From positions 8,326,001-8,390,000 of the forward strand of contig NZ_JAPNKC010000001.1 of NCBI RefSeq assembly GCF_026626705.1: a DNA stretch of 64,000 nucleotides, given 5' to 3'. The notes under the pieces were generated by a model, which saw only the letters and a program-made list of their open reading frames with translations, was not told the origin of the DNA and did not search any database. The position numbers and the translations under genes were made by a program. Of this stretch, positions 27,368-37,000 are shown one piece after another (the stretch's first letter is position 1; the number at the start of each line of letters is the position of its first letter). The stretch comes from Pyxidicoccus sp. MSG2 (GTDB taxonomy: Bacteria; Myxococcota; Myxococcia; Myxococcales; Myxococcaceae).

Positions 27368-27895
27368 CTACAGCTCGCCCGCGCGGGCCTGCTCGGCCAG
27401 GCGGAAGGAGAGCTCGGCGCGGCGGTTCTTCTCCGGGGTATTCACGTCCGCCGGCCGCTCCTCGCCATAGGACACGACGGCGATGCGCTGGGGCTCGACG
27501 CCCAGGCGCACGAGGTAGGCGCGCACGATGTCGGCGCGGCGCTGCCCCAGCGCGATGTTGTACTCGGTGGTGCCCAGCTCGCAGGTGTGGCCCGACACCG
27601 TCACCTTCGCGAGCGAGCGCTGGCGCAGGGCCTGGGCGACGTGCTCCAGCCCGTCACGCGCTTCGGGTGCGAGCGTGGCGGAGTCGAGCGAGAAGTAGAT
27701 GGGCGCGGAGGTGAGCGCCAGCAGCGCTTCGGTCTCCTCCCCGGAGGCCGGGCGGGAGGAGTCGTCATGCCGCGGCGTCGCGGGCGCGGAGGCGGTCGGC
27801 GGGGGACCGGCGTGGGAGGTGGAGCTGTTGGCGGCGCGGCTCGCACAACCGACGAGGCCGGCCGTCAGGAAGAGGCAGAGGAGGGTGCGGGTCAT
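27368..27895 (-). CDS. Pal/OmpA-like lipoprotein
   Basis: 175 residues. A lipoprotein signal is present (TLLCLFLTAGLVGCAS, lipobox LVGC, lipidated Cys about 18). After a Ser/Pro-rich linker comes an OmpA-C domain (about 65-170): IYFSLDSATLAPEA, then NIALGQRRADIVRAYLVRLGV and VSYGEERP, ending KNRRAEL as in Pal. Pal-type proteins tether the outer membrane to peptidoglycan. The usual GHTDxxG motif reads GHTCELG, so the aspartate that contacts diaminopimelate is replaced by cysteine. No tol genes are nearby, so this is not the main Pal. The ATG at 27895 gives the best signal sequence. Confidence 0.82.
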   Translation of the reverse strand: MTRTLLCLFLTAGLVGCASRAANSSTSHAGPPPTASAPATPRHDDSSRPASGEETEALLALTSAPIYFSLDSATLAPEARDGLEHVAQALRQRSLAKVTVSGHTCELGTTEYNIALGQRRADIVRAYLVRLGVEPQRIAVVSYGEERPADVNTPEKNRRAELSFRLAEQARAGEL

Positions 27896-27985
27896 GCCCT
27901 GCTGTTTGAGCAAGGCCCATGCCGCGAGAGGTGCTCTCTGGAGGGACTCGCGAAGCCGCCTCCGAGGATGGCAAAGCGCAGCGTC

Positions 27986-29356
27986 CTAGCGTTGCGAAAT
28001 GCCGGTGTCGGAGCGCCGTCTGTGAATGGTGGAGACATCAATCCCCAGCAGCTCCGCCGCGCGCGTCTTGTTGCCTCCGCAGCGGGCGACCACCCAGGCG
28101 ATGTACTCGCTCTCGAGCTGCCGCAGTGGCACCACCTGCTCGTAGGCCGCGGCCAGCGGGTGGGGTTCCAGTGCACCCCCCGAGGCGTGATGCCGCAGGA
28201 GCGACAGGTCCACGGTGGACTGACTGCCGAGCACCACCAGGCGTTCGATGAGGTTCTCCAGCTCGCGCACGTTGCCGGCCCAGGGCATGCGCGCGAGCGC
28301 GGCGACCACGTCCGGGTCCAGCGCGGTGACGGGGGAGCGCGGGTTGCGGGTGCGTGCCCGGGCCACGAAGTGCTCGACGAGCATGGGAATGTCCTCGGGC
28401 CGCTCGCGCAGCGGAGGAATCCGCAGCGACACCACGTTGAGCCGGTAGAAGAGGTCCGCCCGGAAGCGGCCCTCCTTCACCCGGGCCTCCAAATCCTGGT
28501 GGGTGGCGGCGATGACGCGCACGTCCACGCTGCGAGAGCCGTCCGCCCCCACGGCCCGCACCTCGCCGTCCTCCAGCACGCGCAAGAGCTTCGCCTGGAG
28601 CTCGGGCGGCATGTCCCCGATTTCATCGAGGAAGAGCGTGCCGCCGTCCGCCTCGACGAAGAGGCCCCGGCGCGCGGTGGTGGCGCCGGTGAAGGCACCC
28701 TTGAGGTGGCCGAACAGCTCGCTCTCCAGCAGCGCGTGGGGCAGCGCGGTGCAGTTGACCGCCACGAAGGGCCCGGGCCGCCGGGGCCCCTCCGAGTGCA
28801 GTGCCCGGGCGACGAGCTCCTTGCCGCTGCCGCTCTCGCCGCGCACCAGCACCGGGGCGCCGGATTGGGCCACGCGTTCGATGAGCGCGTAGAGCGCCTG
28901 CATGGAAGCGCCGCGGCCGATGAGCGAGCCCAGGCCGCTGCGGTCGGCCACCTGCCGCTTGAGGTCGCGGTGCTCGGCGCGCAGGCGCCGCTCCTCCACC
29001 GCGCGCCCGACGTAGAGGAGCACCTCGTCCAGGCGGAAGGGCTTGGTGAGGTAGTGGTACGCGCCGCGCTTCATCGCCTCCACCGCGCTCTCCACCGCGC
29101 CGAAGGCGGTCATCAGCAGCACCGGCAGCTCGGGGTCGAGCTTCCGCGCCGCCGCCAGCACGTCCATCCCGTCCACGTCCTCCATGCGCAAATCGCACAG
29201 CACCACGTCGTAGAGGCGGGCGCGGAGCTGGGCGATGGCGTCCGCTCCGCCCGTTGCCAGGTCCACCCGGTAGCCCGCGTCCTCGAGCGGTGCCTGCATC
29301 ATCTGCCCCATCTCCTCGTGGTCATCCACCACGAGGATGCGCGCGCTAGACGGCAT
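27986..29356 (-). CDS. NtrC-family sigma-54 response regulator (second system)
   Basis: 456 residues. The receiver domain starts ILVVDDHEEM and has the phospho-aspartate in VVLCDLRMEDVDG. The AAA+ domain has Walker A GESGSGKE, GAFTGA, and GTLFLDEIGDM. The C-terminus ends in a Fis-like helix-turn-helix (NKTRAAELLGIDVSTIHRR). It activates sigma-54 promoters. Its ATG lies 11 bases inside the kinase gene, so translation is coupled. Target promoters are unknown. It is encoded divergently from the large NRPS/PKS gene, which makes control of that cluster possible, but I saw no convincing -24/-12 site in the intergenic region. Confidence 0.92.
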   Translation of the reverse strand: MPSSARILVVDDHEEMGQMMQAPLEDAGYRVDLATGGADAIAQLRARLYDVVLCDLRMEDVDGMDVLAAARKLDPELPVLLMTAFGAVESAVEAMKRGAYHYLTKPFRLDEVLLYVGRAVEERRLRAEHRDLKRQVADRSGLGSLIGRGASMQALYALIERVAQSGAPVLVRGESGSGKELVARALHSEGPRRPGPFVAVNCTALPHALLESELFGHLKGAFTGATTARRGLFVEADGGTLFLDEIGDMPPELQAKLLRVLEDGEVRAVGADGSRSVDVRVIAATHQDLEARVKEGRFRADLFYRLNVVSLRIPPLRERPEDIPMLVEHFVARARTRNPRSPVTALDPDVVAALARMPWAGNVRELENLIERLVVLGSQSTVDLSLLRHHASGGALEPHPLAAAYEQVVPLRQLESEYIAWVVARCGGNKTRAAELLGIDVSTIHRRRSDTGISQR

Positions 29357-31448
29357 GTCGCTCCTCCAAACCGGGGACGGCGGCCGTGGGCCACCGCAGC
29401 ATGACGAGGGTGCCCAGGCCGGGCTTGCTGTCCACCTCGACGCGGCCGCCGTGGTTGCGGACGATCTGCGCCACCATGGTGAGGCCCAGGCCCGTGCCCT
29501 GGCCCCGCTTCTTGGTGGTGAAGAAGGGGTCGAACACCTGGTGCAGGTGCTCCGGGGCGATGCCGCGGCCATCGTCCTGGATTCGGATTTCCACCACGCC
29601 CGCCTCCGGACTCTCGCCCGCGCTCAGCCTCACGGAGCCTCCGGCGCTGCATGCATCACAGGCATTGAGGGTGAGGTTGAGCAGCACCTGCTGGAGCTGG
29701 TCCGCGTCGGCCGCGAGGGCAGGGAGCCGCTCGGGCACGTCGACCTCGAACCGCACGCGCCGGCGCTCCGCCTCCACGTGGAGCAGCTCCTGGAGGCCGC
29801 GCACCACGGGCGCGAGCGAGATGGCGCGAGCCCTGGCGGGCTGCAGGCGCGAGAGGTCCAGGAGCTGGCGGATGATGCGGCTCACCCTGTCAATCTGGGT
29901 GACGATGGCGCCGAGGCCCCGGCCCTGGGGATGCTCCGTCCCGCCCGCCTTCTGGAGCATGTACTCGGCGTGCCCGCGGATGATGCCCAGCGGAGTGCCA
30001 ATCTCGTGGGCCACGCCCGCTGCGAGCACGCCCACCGTGGCCAGCTTCTCCGCGCGCAAGAGCTGGTCCTCCAGCATGCGCACGTTGCTCAGGTCCTCCA
30101 GCACCAGCAGGGAGCGGACCTCGCCATCCCGGTGCTCCAGCGGCACCGCGTGGACGTTGTACTGCCCCTTCTCGCTGAAGAGGTTGAGTGGCTCCCCATG
30201 CAGGCTCCGGACGCCGCCGCCCTCGCGCGCGGACGCCACCAGCGCTTCGAGCTGCTTCACCACGGCGGAGGGCGCGTCCGGAAAGGCCTCGGCGAGGCTG
30301 CTGCCCAGCACGGTGGCGGGCAGGCGCGAGCGGAGGGCCTGGTTCACCGCGCTGATGCGGCCCTCGTGGCTCAGGGCGAGGACGCCGGTGGGGATGTGGT
30401 CGAGAATCTTCTGTGTCTTCTCGTGCAGGTGCGCGAGCTGGGCGGCATGGCGGCGGCTCTCGCGAAGCTGCACGGCGCGGCGGTTGGCGAGCACGACGTA
30501 CGCGCCGAACGTCACCAGGAAGACGGCGACGAGGAGCGCCGCCAGGGACAGGCGCAGGACGAGGGTGCGCTCGTGGGTGCGCAGCGCCCGCGTGGAGGAG
30601 AGCGTGGCGACGGACCAGGAGGACTCGCCGCTCATGCGCAGGGGCATGAAGGTGGCCACCACGTCGGCCGGCCCCAGGCCGAGCCGGTCCGCCTCGGCCT
30701 CGTCGAGCCTCAGCGTCCCGGACTCGCCGCCGCGCATGCGCTCCACCAGCGCGCGCAGGCCGGGCACGTGCGTGCTCCCGGCCTCCTCCAGGCGCGCGTA
30801 CCAGGAGGCCAGGGTCGGGTCGCTCATGGGGGCGGGGGTGCCGTGGACGCCGAGCAGCAGCAGCCGGGTGTTCTCATCCACCGTCACCAGGCGCAGCGGC
30901 GCGAAGAGGGGCTCGGTGTCCACGAGGATGGCGACGGCGCCGCCGCCCCCGTCGGTGGGGATGGGGATGGCGAACACGCGCATCCACCCGGAGGCGGAGG
31001 AGCCCAGCGGGTGGGACGCGACGATGCTCCCCGGCGGCGCCGTGAGCGCCTGGCGCGCGGTGTCCGCCAGGGCCGGAGGGCGGACGGCATCGGCCGGCAG
31101 GTGGCGCGACCGATTGTCCACCAGGGTGAGCAGCTCGCCGCCATCCGGCCCGAGCACGGCGATGGCCCGGTACTGTCCCACGGCCTCCAGCAGGGCACGC
31201 AGCTCCCGGCGGTGGTCTCCGGCGGAGCCCGGCTGGGCGAGCAGCTCGCTCGCGAAGCGCAGGTTGTCCCCCAGGTCCTCCAGGGACTTGGAGACGCCGC
31301 TGGCGGCCTCCTCCAGCTGGGCGTGCCGCTCCTGGCCGAACTGCTCGACGAGCGCCTGGCGGTCCCGCTGGATGAACCACACCGCACCGCCCGCCACGCT
31401 GGCCAGGGCCATCAACAGCAGGAGGATGGGGACGAGGGGGCGTTGCAT
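29346..31448 (-). CDS. membrane sensor histidine kinase (partner of the regulator at 27986)
   Basis: 700 residues. Two membrane helices, at about 5-25 (LVPILLLLMALASVAGGAVW) and 285-307, enclose a periplasmic sensor domain of about 260 residues that resembles a Cache-type fold in layout. A PAS domain follows (about 345-450, KILDHIPTGVLALSHEG), then HisKA with VLAAGVAHEIGTPLGII, and the ATPase with LLNLTLNACDAC and GTGLGLTMV. The ligand is unknown. The ATG at 31448 is chosen because the membrane helix follows at once, although no Shine-Dalgarno sequence precedes it. Confidence 0.9.
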   Translation of the reverse strand: MQRPLVPILLLLMALASVAGGAVWFIQRDRQALVEQFGQERHAQLEEAASGVSKSLEDLGDNLRFASELLAQPGSAGDHRRELRALLEAVGQYRAIAVLGPDGGELLTLVDNRSRHLPADAVRPPALADTARQALTAPPGSIVASHPLGSSASGWMRVFAIPIPTDGGGGAVAILVDTEPLFAPLRLVTVDENTRLLLLGVHGTPAPMSDPTLASWYARLEEAGSTHVPGLRALVERMRGGESGTLRLDEAEADRLGLGPADVVATFMPLRMSGESSWSVATLSSTRALRTHERTLVLRLSLAALLVAVFLVTFGAYVVLANRRAVQLRESRRHAAQLAHLHEKTQKILDHIPTGVLALSHEGRISAVNQALRSRLPATVLGSSLAEAFPDAPSAVVKQLEALVASAREGGGVRSLHGEPLNLFSEKGQYNVHAVPLEHRDGEVRSLLVLEDLSNVRMLEDQLLRAEKLATVGVLAAGVAHEIGTPLGIIRGHAEYMLQKAGGTEHPQGRGLGAIVTQIDRVSRIIRQLLDLSRLQPARARAISLAPVVRGLQELLHVEAERRRVRFEVDVPERLPALAADADQLQQVLLNLTLNACDACSAGGSVRLSAGESPEAGVVEIRIQDDGRGIAPEHLHQVFDPFFTTKKRGQGTGLGLTMVAQIVRNHGGRVEVDSKPGLGTLVMLRWPTAAVPGLEERHAV

Positions 31449-31903
31449 CGGAGGAGGGGCCAGACGGCTGCACAACGCAAGCGCGATGCCAGCCGTTCCC
31501 CCGCCTGGGGTGCGGCGCTCGGCGCCCGGGAGCCCTCGTAAAGCGCAACACCCGGCTGGCATTCTGCCAGCGTCGTCGGGGCGGCCCGCCTGCGGACAGG
31601 GGCGCCCCGCCTCGCTCGCCAGGCCCCCGGCCGGCCCGTCGGGTCAATTCCTGGCGGTGCCCGGGAAGTGCCTGGCCTGGCCGTGGGGCATGTCCGCGTG
31701 CCGTGCTCGCGGAGCGGCTGCGCCATTCCATCCCTTCCCCGGTCCACGTCGAGGAGGCCGGGGTTGAAGAGCCAGGCTTGCCAGCGTGGACTTCACGGCC
31801 GGTGACAGGCGGCCAGGTTCGAGGTGCCGGCCTCATTGTGGCGTATTCTCGACCTTCTGACAGGGGCGGAACTTCCGGGTTTTCCCTGTCCACGCCATCG
31901 ACC
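31449..31903. other. 455-bp divergent intergenic region between kinase and NRPS/PKS genes
   Basis: No convincing gene is seen here. It must contain the promoters of the kinase/regulator pair and of the 26-kb assembly line. It holds an inverted repeat GCTGGCA-TTC-TGCCAGC at 31555-31571 and a nested inverted repeat at 31859-31890. No clear sigma-70 or sigma-54 promoter could be picked out. Confidence 0.6.
31859..31890 (+). promoter_or_regulatory. nested inverted repeat just before the FAAL-NRPS start
   Basis: GACAGGG (31859-31865) pairs with CCCTGTC (31884-31890); inside lies CGGAA-C-TTCCG. It ends 13 bases before the start codon, where no Shine-Dalgarno sequence is visible. It could be an operator or an RNA hairpin that limits translation. 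Confidence 0.4.
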
Positions 31904-34090
31904 ATGCACGCGCCCCGAACCCTCATCGATCTCCTTGAAGAGCGAAGCCTCTCGCGCGCCGAGCACACCCTCTACACGTTCCTCGAGGACGGGGCCGAGC
32001 AAGGCACCACGCTGACGCGGGGCGCGCTGTACACGCAGGCGCGGCGCATCGGCGCGGCCCTGCAGGCGCTGGCGCCCGCGGGGGAGCGCGCGGTGCTGCT
32101 GTACCCGCCCGGCGCGGAGTACCTCGCCGGCTTCTTCGGGTGCCTCTTCTCCGGGCTGGTGGCCGTGCCCGCCTACCCGCCGGACCCGGCGCGGCTGGAG
32201 CGCACGTTGCCGCGGCTGCGCGCCATCATCGACGACTCGCGCGCCACGGTGGTGCTCACCACCTCCTTCATCGCCTCCATGGTGGAGGTGCTCTTCGAGA
32301 GCGCGCCGGATTTGAAGTCGCTGCGCTGGGTGGCCACGGACACGCTGGAGGAGGGGAGCGAGTCCGCGTGGCGCAAGCCGGAGGTGACGGCGGACTCGCT
32401 GGCCTTCCTCCAGTACACGTCAGGTTCCACCGGTTCACCGAAGGGCGTGGTGCTGAGTCACTCCAACCTGCTGAGCAACCTGGAGCTGATTCAAGGCGCG
32501 TTCGGCACGCGGGATGACAGCGTGGGCGTCATCTGGCTGCCGCCCTACCATGACATGGGGCTCATCGGCGGCATCCTGGTGCCGCTGTACCAGGGCTTCC
32601 ACACCGCGCTGATGTCGCCGCTGGAGTTCCTCAAGCGGCCGCGCTTCTGGCTGGAGACGCTGACGCGGTTCGGCGGCACCATCAGCGGCGGTCCCAACTT
32701 CGCCTTCGAATTGTGCGTGCGCCGCATTCCCCCCGCCGAGCGCGAGGGGCTCGACCTGAGCCGCTGGGAGGTGGCCTTCTGCGGCGCGGAGCCCATTCGC
32801 GCCGAGACGCTGGAGCGCTTCACCGACGCCTTCGGGCCCTGGGGCTTCCGGCGCGAGGCCTTCTATCCCTGCTATGGCCTGGCCGAGGCCACGCTCATCG
32901 TCTCCGGTGGCGCGAAGGCGGCGCCGCCCCTGCTGCGCGAGGTGGACACCGCCGCGCTGGAGAAGGGGCGCGCGGAGCCGCCGAGAGGCGAGGCCCGGAC
33001 GCTGGTGGGCTGCGGCGGTACGCTGCCCGGGCACCGCCTCCTCGTGGTGGACCCCGACCTGCAACGCATCTGCGCGGAGGGGGAGGTGGGCGAAATCTGG
33101 GTGAGCGGGCCCAGCGTGGCGGGGGGCTACTGGCAGCGGCCGTTCGAGTCGCAGAGCGTCTTCGCGGCGAGGACGAACAAGGGCGAGGGGCCCTTCCTCC
33201 GCACCGGAGACCTGGGCTTCCTGGACGAAGGCGAGCTGTACGTCACGGGACGGCGCAAGGAGTTGCTCATCCTCCGGGGGCGCAATCTCTACCCGCACGA
33301 CCTGGAGCTGACGGTGGAGCGCAGCCACCCGGCGCTGCGGCCCGGGTGCGGAGCCACCTTCAGCATCGAGGTGGACGGTGAAGAGCGGCTGGTGGTGGTG
33401 CAGGAGGTGGACGCACGCAAGGTGACGGGGTCGATGGAGGATGTGGCGGGCTCCATCCGGCAGCGACTGGCGGAGACGCACGAGGTGCTGCCGCATGCGC
33501 TGGCGCTCATCGAGCCCGGCAGCCTGCCGAAGACTTCCAGCGGCAAGGTGCAGCGGCGCGCGTGCCGGGCCGCCTTCCTCGCCGGGGAGCTGCGCGAGGT
33601 GTACGCGTGGAGCGTGGCGCTCGGTGAGGCGCCTCCGCGTCCCATGGCCTCGGAGGAAGCCGCGCGCGAGGTGCCAGCGGAGCGCGTGGCGACCTCCGAC
33701 GAGCCCGACACCGTGCGGAACGTTCCGGTCGAGCTGCCCCTCTCCGGGCACGCGGGTTCGACGGGCGCTGTCCCGGACACCGCGACGGCTGTGGCGTCCG
33801 GGAGCAGCGTGTCCGCGCAGGTCGGGACGGCACCCGTGAATCACCCGGACCCGGCGCCTGTCGCCGAGCGGGACGCATTGCTGGCGCGAGTCCTCGCGCG
33901 CGTGGCGGCCCGTCTGGGCGCTCGCGTGGAGACAGTGGATGCGGAGGCGCCGCTCACCCGCCATGGCCTGGACTCACTGGCCGCGGTGGAGCTGGCGCAC
34001 GCCCTGGAGAAGGACCTGGGCGTGGCGTTGCCCGTGGAGTTGTTGCTGAGCGGCGCGAGCGCGTCGGAGCTGGCGCGGGAGCTCGCCGCA
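31904..34090 (+). other. loading module: fatty acyl-AMP ligase and acyl carrier protein
   Basis: The FAAL has the adenylation motif YTSGSTGSPKGVVLSHSNLL, the FAAL-typical YPCYGLAEATLIVSGG, and RTGDLGFLDEGELYVTGRRK followed by LILRGRNLYPHDLE. It activates a free fatty acid as acyl-AMP and passes it to the ACP, whose phosphopantetheine serine is in GLDSL (codon at 33974, residue 691). This marks the product as a lipopeptide. Chain length cannot be predicted. Confidence 0.88.
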
Positions 34091-37000
34091 CGGCGTTCGG
34101 CGGCGGGGCTGCTCCCGCCCATTCCCCGCGTGCCACGGACGGGGGCCCTGCCGCTGTCCTTCGCCCAGCAGCGGCTCTGGTTCCTCGACAGGCTGGAGCC
34201 GGCCAGCGCCTTCTACAACGTACCCGTCGTCTCGCGGCTGGACGGGACGCTGGACACGCCGGCACTGGAACGCGCGCTCCAGGCGCTGGTGCAGCGGCAC
34301 GAAGCGCTTCGCACCGTGTTCGTCGAGGAGCAGGGCGAGCCCGTTCAACGCATCCGGGACTCGCTGTCCCTGCCGCTCGCGCTGGTCGACCTGCGCTCGC
34401 TGTCCGGGGAGCTGCGCGAGGCGGAGGTGCTCCGGCTCTCCGCGGAAGAGGCCCGGTGCCCGTTCGACCTGGCCCAGGGGCCGCTGCTGCGGGCCGTGCT
34501 GCTGCGAGAGGACGACGAGCGGCACGTGCTGCTGCTCACGCTGCACCACATCATCGCGGACGGCTGGTCCATGCGGGTGCTGGTGCGCGAGCTGGCGGAG
34601 CTCTACGAGGGCTTCCACTCCAGCCGCATGCCCGCGCTGCCCGAGCTTCCCTTGCAGTACGCCGACTACGCGGCGTGGCAGCGCGAGTGGCTGCGCGGCG
34701 AGCGGCTCGAAGACCTCCTCGGCTGGTGGCGCACGCACCTGGCGGGCGCGCCCCCCGTGCTGGAGCTTCCGACGGACCGTCCCCGTCCGAAGACGCAGTC
34801 CTACCGTGGCGCGCACGTGTCGCGGCGGATGGAGCCGTCCGCGTGGGCGCGCGTGAAGTCGCTGGCCCAGGGCGAGGGCACCACCCCGTTCGTCACGCTG
34901 CTGGCCGGCTTCCAGGTGCTGCTGCACCGCTACACCGGACAGGATGACGTCGTGGTGGGCGTGGACACCGCGCACCGGAGCCGCGCGGAGACCGCGGACC
35001 TCATCGGCCTGTTCGTCAACCAGCTCCCGCTGCGGGGGGACCTCTCCGGAGACCCGAACTTCCGCGAGCTGCTCGCGCGCCTGCGGCCCGTGACGCTGGA
35101 CGCCTGGGCGCACCAGGACCTGCCCTTCGACGAGCTGGTGCGCGGCCTCAACCCCGAGCGCAGCCTCGCCCATGCGCCGGTGTTCCAGGTGAAGCTGGTG
35201 CTCCAGGACGCCACCCCCGCGCCACTGCGGCTGCCGGGGCTGTCGCTGGACAGCACGCTGGGGGACACGGGCGCCACCAAGCTCGACCTCACCCTGTCCG
35301 TCACCGACACCGCCAGCGGCCTGGAGCTGCTGTGCGAGTACGCCACCGACCTCTTCGACGCGGACACCGTCGGCCGCATGCTGGAGCAGCTCGGTGCCCT
35401 GCTCACGGAGGCCGCCGCCGCGCCGGAGCGCCGCATCTCCGAGCTGCCGCTGCTCTCCGCGTCGGAGCGCCGCCGCGCGCTGGAGGAGTGGAGCCACACC
35501 GCGCCCGCGATACCCGACGCCTGCGCGCACCACCTCTTCGAGGAACAGGCACGCCGCACTCCGGACGCTCCCGCTGTCTCCACGGGAGACCGCACGCTGA
35601 CGTACCGGGAGCTGGACGCTCAGGCCAACCAGCTCGCGTGGCACCTGCGCGCCTCCGGTGTCGGCCCCGACGTGGTGGTGGGCGTGCACCTGGAGCGCAC
35701 GCCGGAGCTGGTGGTGGCGCTGCTCGGAGTGCTCAAGGCAGGCGGGGCCTTCCTGCCGCTGGACACGGGCTACCCGCTCGCGCGGCTGGAGCTGATGCTG
35801 CGCGAGGCCCGCGTGCCCGTGCTCGTCACCCGCGAGGAGCTGGCCGACCGGCTGCCCTCGCAAGGCGAGCTGCTGGTGCTGATGGACTCGGAGCGTGCCG
35901 CACTGGAGCGCCAGCCCTCGACGGCACTGACGCCCGCGCCGGACGTCACTCCCGCGCACCTCGCCTACGTCATCTTCACCTCCGGCTCCACGGGGACGCC
36001 GAAGGGGGCGCTGCTCGCGCACCGGGGCCTGAGCAACACCGCCTGCGGCATCCGGGACGCGCTGGGCCTGCGAGCCGGTCATCGCATGTTGCAGCTCGCG
36101 GCCATCGGCTTCGATGCCTCGGTGTCGGAGGTCTTCTCCACGCTGCTCTCCGGCGCGGAGCTGTGCCTCGCGTCGCCCGAGTCGCTGCTGCCCGGGCCTC
36201 CGCTCCAGCAGGTGCTCGCGGAGCGTGGCATCACCACGCTGCAGGCCACGCCCACCTCGCTGGCTCCGCTGGAGCCGGAGGCACTGCCCGGCCTGGCCGT
36301 CGTGGCCTCCGTCGGAGAGGCGTGCACGCCGGCCTTGGCCGCGCGTTGGAAGCCCGGCCGTCGCTTCCTCAACTTGTACGGTCCCACCGAAGTGGCCATC
36401 TGCGCCACCATCGACCCGGACGTGGACCCGCTCCGGCCCTCCATCGGCCGCGCCATGGCGGGCGCCCGGGTGTACGTGCTGGACGCGCGGATGGCGCCGG
36501 TGCCTCCGGGCGTGCCGGGCGAGCTGTACGTGGGCGGCACGGGACTGGCCCGGGGCTACCTGCACCGTCCCGCGCTCACCGCCGAGCGCTTCGTGCCCGA
36601 CCCGTTCTCCACGACACCCGGAGCGCGGCTCTACCGCACCGGGGACGTGGTGCGCCCGCTGGCGGACGGACGGCTGGAGTTCCTCGGCCGGCGTGACGCG
36701 CAGGTGAAGGTGCGCGGCGTGCGCGTGGAGCCCGGCGAGGTGGAGGCGGCGCTGGCCCAATACCCCGGCGTGCATCAGTCGGTCGTGGTGGTACGCGAGG
36801 AGCGCCTGGTGGCGTACGTCGTCACCGCCGAGGCCCTGGAGCCCGCGGCGCTGCGACGCTTCCTCAAGGAGCGGCTCCCGGAGGTGATGGTGCCCTCCGC
36901 CTACGTGAAGCTGGACGCGCTGCCGCTCACCCCGGGCGGCAAGATGGACCGCCAGGCCCTGCCTTCGCCCGAGTCGGTGCGTCCGGCGCGGGAGTCCGCC

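Noticed and set aside
31555..31571. The inverted repeat in the divergent region as a sigma-54 promoter for the NRPS gene
   Set aside because: TGGCA is present but the -12 half reads CAGC rather than TTGC on both strands; kept only as a possible operator.
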